Assembly (NCBI RefSeq): GCF_009811415.1
Contig: NZ_BLIG01000019.1
Coordinates: 1-64,000, forward strand
Origin: Alteromonas sp. KUL106
Lineage (GTDB): Bacteria > Pseudomonadota > Gammaproteobacteria > Enterobacterales > Alteromonadaceae
Direction of reading: 5' to 3'
Length of the DNA: 64,000 nt
This document shows, one piece after another, positions 59,257 to 64,000 of the stretch. How positions within the stretch are numbered: position 1 is the first letter of the stretch; each line of letters starts with the position of its first letter. A program made the position numbers and the translations under genes. Below the pieces are notes generated by a model, which saw nothing but the letters and a program-made list of their open reading frames with translations, searched no databases and had not been told where the DNA came from.

Positions 59257-59862
59257 TTATAGCTTGTCAGCTTCTTCAGATAAATACTTCGCAACACCTT
59301 CAGGCGACGCATCCATACCGGCTTTACCTTCAGTCCAACCTGCTGGACACACTTCGCCATGCTCTTCATGGAACGCGAGTGCATCAACCATACGCAGCAT
59401 TTCGTCAACGTTACGACCAAGTGGAAGATCATTCACTACCTGGTGACGTACCATGCCTTGTTCGTCGATAAGGAATGAGCCACGGAAAGCAACGCCATCC
59501 TCTGGATGTTCAACATCATAAGCTTGGCAGATGTCATGCTTAACATCGGCAACCAACGTATATTTAACTGGGCCTATGCCGCCTTGATTTACCGGGGTGT
59601 TTCTCCATGCATTGTGTGAGAATTGAGAGTCGATAGACACACCAATAACCTCTACACCGCGCTTTGTGAATTCGTCGAAACGCTTGTCAAAAGCAATGAG
59701 CTCAGACGGGCAAACAAATGTGAAGTCTAGCGGGTAGAAAAACACAACGGCTTTTTTACCTTTGATGGCTTCGCTTAACGTAAAGGAATCTACAATTTCA
59801 CCGCTACCAAGTACTGCCGCTGCAGTAAAATCTGGCGCCGGACGCCCAACTAATACACTCAT
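59257..59862 (-). CDS. 2-Cys peroxiredoxin (AhpC/TSA, Prx1 type)
   Basis: A 201-residue enzyme: FYPLDFTFVCPSELIAFDKR holds the peroxidatic Cys (about 51) and GEVCPAGWTEGK the resolving Cys (about 172). The sequence has the Prx1 pattern more than enteric AhpC. It reduces peroxides, recycled by thioredoxin or AhpF. ATG 59862 begins MSVLVGRPAPDFTAAAVLGS. Divergent from bfd across an AT-rich region, suggesting joint redox/iron regulation. Confidence 0.93.
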   Translation of the reverse strand: MSVLVGRPAPDFTAAAVLGSGEIVDSFTLSEAIKGKKAVVFFYPLDFTFVCPSELIAFDKRFDEFTKRGVEVIGVSIDSQFSHNAWRNTPVNQGGIGPVKYTLVADVKHDICQAYDVEHPEDGVAFRGSFLIDEQGMVRHQVVNDLPLGRNVDEMLRMVDALAFHEEHGEVCPAGWTEGKAGMDASPEGVAKYLSEEADKL

Positions 59863-60136
59863 GAGTCTCTCCATTTATACGTGGATTGTAATAATAAAAA
59901 TGATTACGTTGCGCAATCACTTAAGATAAATATCTATAGATTGGAAAGTAGGTACGTTTATTAAAATAACAATACTAATGATTGTTTTTTTTAACAGATC
60001 ATACCAATGAGAGATAGATACCTCTCCAGCTCGTTCACTCAGTAAGCTATTTCTTAAAATTAAATTTTAATTATCTCCTTGCCAAAAGAATGAATAACAA
60101 TTATTATCATTTACAGATTCATTTGGAGTACGTTTA
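59863..60136. other. AT-rich divergent control region of peroxiredoxin and bfd
   Basis: About 270 bp without a gene. It contains a Fur-box-like site near bfd (60093-60111) and AATAATAAAAATGATTACG near the peroxiredoxin start, which could be a weaker Fur or OxyR-type site. Confidence 0.45.
60093..60111 (-). promoter_or_regulatory. Fur-box-like operator upstream of bfd
   Basis: Read on the minus strand: AATGATAATAATTGTTATT, close to the GATAATGATAATCATTATC consensus. It lies 26 bp before ATG 60137, as expected for iron repression of bfd. Confidence 0.65.
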
Positions 60137-60331
60137 ATGTTCGTTTGTATGTGCTACGGAGTAACAGATAAAAGCATTCGCGCGGCGGTTGAAGAGAACG
60201 GCGTGGGAAATATGCGTGAGTTACGTCAACATTTAGAGCTTGGCTCTCAGTGCGGCAAGTGTATTACTATGGCACAGCAAATTATTGATCAAACAATCGT
60301 CGACGAAACGTTGTTCAAAAACGTTGGCTAA
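60137..60331 (+). CDS. bfd: Bacterioferritin-associated ferredoxin
   Basis: A 64-residue protein with the [2Fe-2S] ligands Cys4, Cys6 (FVCMCYGVT) and Cys39, Cys42 (SQCGKCIT). It donates electrons to bacterioferritin to release iron under starvation. The Fur-box-like site upstream fits. No bfr gene in the window. Confidence 0.94.
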   Translation: MFVCMCYGVTDKSIRAAVEENGVGNMRELRQHLELGSQCGKCITMAQQIIDQTIVDETLFKNVG

Positions 60332-60459
60332 GTACTTCAGTTAGTCTGACAGCACGGCCTACCGCGCTCCTCAACAACACCCGCTACTCTTTTGAACAAA
60401 AAGATAAACGCAATTTTGCATGACGCCTTTCCACCCCTTTTAATACCTTTAGTGAATAA

Positions 60460-63400
60460 TTACTTGAAGGCGTATTCAATCCCCGCGTAATAGAAAGCGC
60501 CATTAATACCACTTGGTGATGTAGGTGGGTAGAGTGCCCCGACCTCCCCCTGAAACGGGTTTTCCTCTGGAAGTGCGTCAAATAAATTTTGCGCCCCAAA
60601 GGTCAGTGTAGCGTGGGGCTGAATCTTCCATGCCACTTGAGCATCAAACGTCGTGAGAGCACGCCCAAAAATGTCCATGCCTGCTGAGGCATCAAGGTGA
60701 TCTTCGTAAAACTCGCCGTAATAATTTAGGCGCCAAGTAAATGCCCAATCACCTTTGGACTGCTCCAGAGTAATACTGCCTCGATGGCCCGGCAGGTTAT
60801 CTTCTAGCATTCTCACTCTTGCTTGCGTAAGGTTTGGTAACAGTTGTAATTCGTCATTTATAAACGTTGGATAAAGAGTAACACGCTCAACTTGCGTGTC
60901 TGTCCAGTTATAAGCAATGAGCAAAGCATTTAACCAGTCTTCGTGCGAAAAGTTATAATTGACGACAATGTCGACCCCCTGCGTTTTCGTATCGAAATCA
61001 TTGGTAAAATATTTAGCAGAATTATATTTGGCCGCATCAGAACGGCCTTTTGATATTAGTGTAGCAATATCATCTTCGGTCAAGGGTATAGCTGACGTGG
61101 TACTAATTCTATCTGCGAGACGAATATTGAAATAATCGAGCGTGGCAAAGAAGGTCTCGCTGGTCTGCATCACCAAACCTAAACTGAAGTTCACCGACTC
61201 TTCTGGTGTCAGTGGCGTTGCGCCAAGCTGAAGGGATATTAAGTCGGTGGGCGGCAGCGTTGCTTGGTCCTCTAGGCCATTAATACCGTAAGCAGTGGTG
61301 ACATTGATTACGTTACTTTGCCCTACCGTTGGTGCTTTAAAGCCAGTATTAATCGAGCCTCGCAATGCAAACATTTCGTTTAATTTATATCGAGTACTTA
61401 ATTTTCCATCGAATGTTGAGCCAAAATCACTGAAATGCTCAACGCGCGACGCTACGCCAAACTGCCACTCATCAGAAACGAAAAACTCAACGTCGGCATA
61501 CACCGCCCAATTGCTGCGACTCCAGTGACCTGCAGACTGGGGCTGATAACCAGGGAAGCCGTTTGACCCGATAGAAAAACCTTGATACAAACCTAGTGGA
61601 GGCTCAAGTGCGTAAGGGCCCGCAACATACGACGCTTCATCGCCCGCTTTCTGAAAATACGTTTCTCTGCGCCATTCAATGCCAAGGGCGACACTAATAG
61701 GGTCTTCAAAAATCGATTGAATTAACTTGTTAAAGTCAACATTAAGCGTGCGCTCTACTTGCGAAACGCCACCGGGTGAAAAAGCCGTTGGCGTTTGTGG
61801 CCCCAGCGATGGATTCACCGTGTTTGAAATGCTGTACTCTATATCGCTGTATCCAAATGTGGCGCTGGCATCCACTGCCCAGCCTTCAGGTAATTCATGC
61901 TTTATTCCCATAGCAAGAGAAGCATCCGTTATCGTTCCGCCAAATCTGGGCGTAAAGCCACCGGGAAACCATTCATTAAAGGCAAAACAGTTTGCACCAA
62001 GGTCCGTTGAGTTATCAGCTATCAATTGGTAGTCAGAATTTGATAGGACATTGCTGTTTGAAAGCGTAATGGAGGGACAGGCAATACCGCTATCCAATCC
62101 ATCTAGGTCAGCAACAATAAGACGACTTTCTCCTGTATTAGGGTCAGTGCGACTAAACACGCCTTCACGGGTTTGTGGGTTTCGAAAATAAAATCCCCCG
62201 TTTATTTCCCGACGTGCAGCCGTGGCAAAGCTGTACCATTGTGATGAGGAAGAGAGGTCAGCGCCGGCATTTAATGCCAGTTTAATATCTTCATTCACAT
62301 CTAACGCCCCCCAAACTTGTGAAGGTGTTTGAATGAACGTATTCCCTTGCTCGAACAGAGTTTGAGCATCACTGCGCTGAACAGAACGAGACGTGCCATT
62401 TTGCTGTCTATACTCTGCCGTCAAATTGAGAAAACCGGTTTCTCCTAGCGCAAGTCCTTTATTCGCCTGAAATTGAAACAGCTCGCCATCCCCTTCACTG
62501 TATCCACCAAGCTTCAAAGCAATGCTGCCCTCTTCCCTTTCATCTTTCAAAACAAAGTTGATGACGCCGGCAATAGCATCTGAACCGTATTGGGCAGAGG
62601 CGCCATCTCGAAGCACCTCGACTTGTTTCAATGCGTAAGCTGGAATAACTGATATATCAGGCCCTTGTGCACCGTCTGATAGTCCGCCTCCTAAGAAGGT
62701 AATAACCGCAGAGCGGTGTCTGCGTTTTCCATTAAGCAGCAGTAATGTATGATCTGACGACATACCTCTCAGGTTAGCTGGTCTTACTAAGCTACTCGCG
62801 TCATTAATAGGCTGGTCGTTTACATTGAGCGATGGAACCATCACACTTAGCATAGAAAGTACGTCGGTATTACCTTGAGAACTGAGCGCGTCAGAGCCAA
62901 TCACATCTAAAGGAACCGGTGAATCCACAGCGCTTCTAGGTGAGTTTCTGGTACCAACTACCGCGATTTTCTCAAGTCCATTACTCTCTTCTTCAACCTT
63001 TTGCAGGTTGTCATCGCTTGGTTTTGGTTGAACCAAAAGTGATGAGCGAGACCGAATACTCACTGCGCCTGTTTCGTCAGTAATAACGGCAAGCTCAGTT
63101 CCCTCGAGAAGCTGAGCCAACGCTTCGTTCAATGTGAAGGTCCCTTCAAGGGCATTAGTCTTCACTTTTTTTGCTAAATCAAAGGGAAACAAAAGCGTCG
63201 TATTGGCTTGTTTAGCAAGCTCGGTAAGCGCTTCATTTGCATTTTGTGCGGGAATAGAAAACGAAAAAGCGCCAGGAGAAGCATTCAATTCTGAATGCGT
63301 ATGGGATTCACTGGTACTCTGCGCAAACAGAACGCCTGTTGACCCAAGGAGTAGAAAAATGCCCGAAGCAATACGAACAGGTAAAAGCGCGCTGAATCTG

Positions 63401-63513
63401 AAAGGTTTAACCGTTCTTTTTAGCCAAAGACACGGAGCGGCACACTTGAGAGCGTGCCGTTTTTCATTGCTTTTTTTGATTAGCCTGCTTATCGCAAAAG
63501 TGCTGTACTGCAA
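60460..63513 (-). CDS. TonB-dependent receptor with STN signalling domain
   Basis: A 1017-residue outer-membrane protein. Signal region: an unusually long N-terminus before FSALLPVRIASGIFLLLGST. STN (FecA-type) domain at about 82-150: FSIPAQNANEALTELAKQAN, then GTFTLNEALAQLLEGTEL. Plug at about 180-325 (VLRDGASAQYGSDAIAGVIN is the classical plug motif) and a beta-barrel ending GAFYYAGIEYAFK with terminal aromatic-Lys. The STN domain implies signalling through the neighbouring FecR to an ECF sigma factor. The plug region resembles catecholate/other organic-substrate receptors, but the ligand cannot be named. Confidence 0.92.
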   Translation of the reverse strand: MQYSTFAISRLIKKSNEKRHALKCAAPCLWLKRTVKPFRFSALLPVRIASGIFLLLGSTGVLFAQSTSESHTHSELNASPGAFSFSIPAQNANEALTELAKQANTTLLFPFDLAKKVKTNALEGTFTLNEALAQLLEGTELAVITDETGAVSIRSRSSLLVQPKPSDDNLQKVEEESNGLEKIAVVGTRNSPRSAVDSPVPLDVIGSDALSSQGNTDVLSMLSVMVPSLNVNDQPINDASSLVRPANLRGMSSDHTLLLLNGKRRHRSAVITFLGGGLSDGAQGPDISVIPAYALKQVEVLRDGASAQYGSDAIAGVINFVLKDEREEGSIALKLGGYSEGDGELFQFQANKGLALGETGFLNLTAEYRQQNGTSRSVQRSDAQTLFEQGNTFIQTPSQVWGALDVNEDIKLALNAGADLSSSSQWYSFATAARREINGGFYFRNPQTREGVFSRTDPNTGESRLIVADLDGLDSGIACPSITLSNSNVLSNSDYQLIADNSTDLGANCFAFNEWFPGGFTPRFGGTITDASLAMGIKHELPEGWAVDASATFGYSDIEYSISNTVNPSLGPQTPTAFSPGGVSQVERTLNVDFNKLIQSIFEDPISVALGIEWRRETYFQKAGDEASYVAGPYALEPPLGLYQGFSIGSNGFPGYQPQSAGHWSRSNWAVYADVEFFVSDEWQFGVASRVEHFSDFGSTFDGKLSTRYKLNEMFALRGSINTGFKAPTVGQSNVINVTTAYGINGLEDQATLPPTDLISLQLGATPLTPEESVNFSLGLVMQTSETFFATLDYFNIRLADRISTTSAIPLTEDDIATLISKGRSDAAKYNSAKYFTNDFDTKTQGVDIVVNYNFSHEDWLNALLIAYNWTDTQVERVTLYPTFINDELQLLPNLTQARVRMLEDNLPGHRGSITLEQSKGDWAFTWRLNYYGEFYEDHLDASAGMDIFGRALTTFDAQVAWKIQPHATLTFGAQNLFDALPEENPFQGEVGALYPPTSPSGINGAFYYAGIEYAFK

Positions 63514-63612
63514 GATATAAAATCGATGTGCTTATTATTTTAATTATATTGTCACATTAAATAAATTGATGCCAACTAGGAATCATAGAAAGCACCTCGC
63601 TTTCAAAAATAT
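63514..63612. other. Gap between fecR-like and receptor genes
   Basis: About 100 bp, AT-rich; no strong terminator. A sigma-factor-dependent promoter for the receptor could lie here but was not identified. Confidence 0.35.
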
Positions 63613-64000
63613 TTAACTTTTCGCTACGCTTAACTCAATCGTTGTTTCTGTGACTTTCTCGGCGTTGATGTTGAAACTACTCTTCAGCGCAGACAGTAAG
63701 CCGTCGATATCGCCTACCTTGAAATATCCGGCCACCCTACGTTTGTTAAGGCTGTCATCTGAAATATGAAAACGGACAGGCGTATAACGTCCAATCTCAG
63801 CGAGTACAGCGTCCAAGGGTTCGCCTTTAAATACTATCATGCCCTGCTGCCACGCTAAATCATCATCAATGTCAGTTTGAGACATACTTTCTCGCGCTTC
63901 CACTTTACCTTGAACCGTCGCTTTTTCGCCCGCAAACATAAGCAAGCCTTCTTCTGCTACCGGACGCTTTCCAAACAGCGATTCGTTTGATGATGACGCT
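63613..64000 (-). CDS. FecR-family anti-sigma/sensor protein, N-terminus cut by window edge
   Basis: The frame stays open to the right edge (129 residues seen). The visible part has the FecR barrel end (LLMFAGEKATVQGKVEARES) and the C-terminal STN-like domain: LAWQQGMIVFKGEPLDAVLA, EIGRYTPVRFHISDD, VAGYFKVGDIDGLLSALKSS. In Fec systems this protein relays the receptor's STN signal to an ECF sigma factor, which probably lies to the right. Pairing with the STN receptor is the basis for the call. Confidence 0.9.
   Translation of the reverse strand, partial: ASSSNESLFGKRPVAEEGLLMFAGEKATVQGKVEARESMSQTDIDDDLAWQQGMIVFKGEPLDAVLAEIGRYTPVRFHISDDSLNKRRVAGYFKVGDIDGLLSALKSSFNINAEKVTETTIELSVAKS

Noticed and set aside
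1..64000. CRISPR arrays, tRNA or rRNA genes
   Set aside because: No regularly spaced repeat-spacer pattern and no cloverleaf or rRNA-like stretch was noticed on reading; a tRNAscan run would settle the tRNA question.

Overview
The window is a gammaproteobacterial chromosome segment, most likely Alteromonas or a close relative. This is inferred from the complete rsxABCDGE-nth block, a MotY-type flagellar protein, an STN-type TonB receptor paired with a FecR gene, and general protein style; no rRNA or marker gene is present to fix the species. About 45.4 kb of integrated siphovirus-like prophage occupies the left, and about 18.3 kb of ordinary host chromosome the right. The left end of the prophage lies just outside the window.

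Prophage layout, almost all on the minus strand. 1-4.9 kb: a large serine recombinase (cut by the edge), a Mor-like activator, a tyrosine recombinase, a repeat-dense intergenic array, an Xre regulator and a lipoprotein. 4.9-14.7 kb: early genes. These include BRO-type and P22-type antirepressors, SSB, a TOPRIM primase-helicase, a second small tyrosine recombinase, a CII-like protein, a ribbon-helix-helix protein and many small overlapping ORFs. 14.7-15.7 kb: divergent operator region and the rightward repressor gene. 15.7-17.0 kb: lysis cassette (holin-like protein, DUF5675 protein, membrane/coiled-coil protein). 17.1-34.3 kb: tail genes, from an esterase fibre, a beta-helix spike and a J-type tip protein to the tape measure, a frameshifted tail chaperone pair and the tube protein. 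34.4-35.5 kb: an antirepressor-like cassette inserted among the structural genes. 35.5-45.4 kb: neck genes, a protease-scaffold-capsid fusion, a minor head protein, a phage GroES, portal, TerL and a Cys-rich TerS-like protein.

The strongest unusual signals are regulatory. (1) Two separated antirepressor cassettes (5.0-5.8 kb and 34.5-35.4 kb) each have a structured leader with the same architecture: an upstream copy of the ribosome-binding segment, a terminator-like hairpin with T7, an identical 19-bp core, and an anti-RBS segment. The base-pairing sequence differs between the two leaders but co-varies at all three positions, as expected of C4-type antisense control of antirepressors. (2) A 15-16 bp element (GCAGCGTTAGGGCAAA) lies upstream of four late transcription units and looks like the binding or promoter element of the late programme; the Mor-like protein is a candidate activator. 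(3) The repressor has no visible LexA/S24 protease domain, which fits induction by antirepressors. A canonical -1 slippery site joins the tail chaperone ORFs.

Host side: an rsxABCDGE operon behind a good sigma70 promoter, an endonuclease III homologue lacking the usual four-Cys iron-sulphur loop, a secreted M28 peptidase, a cold-shock protein, glyoxalase I, a periplasmic glycerophosphodiester phosphodiesterase, MotY, RNase T, a 2-Cys peroxiredoxin, Bfd behind a Fur-box-like site, and a TonB receptor/FecR signalling pair cut by the right edge.
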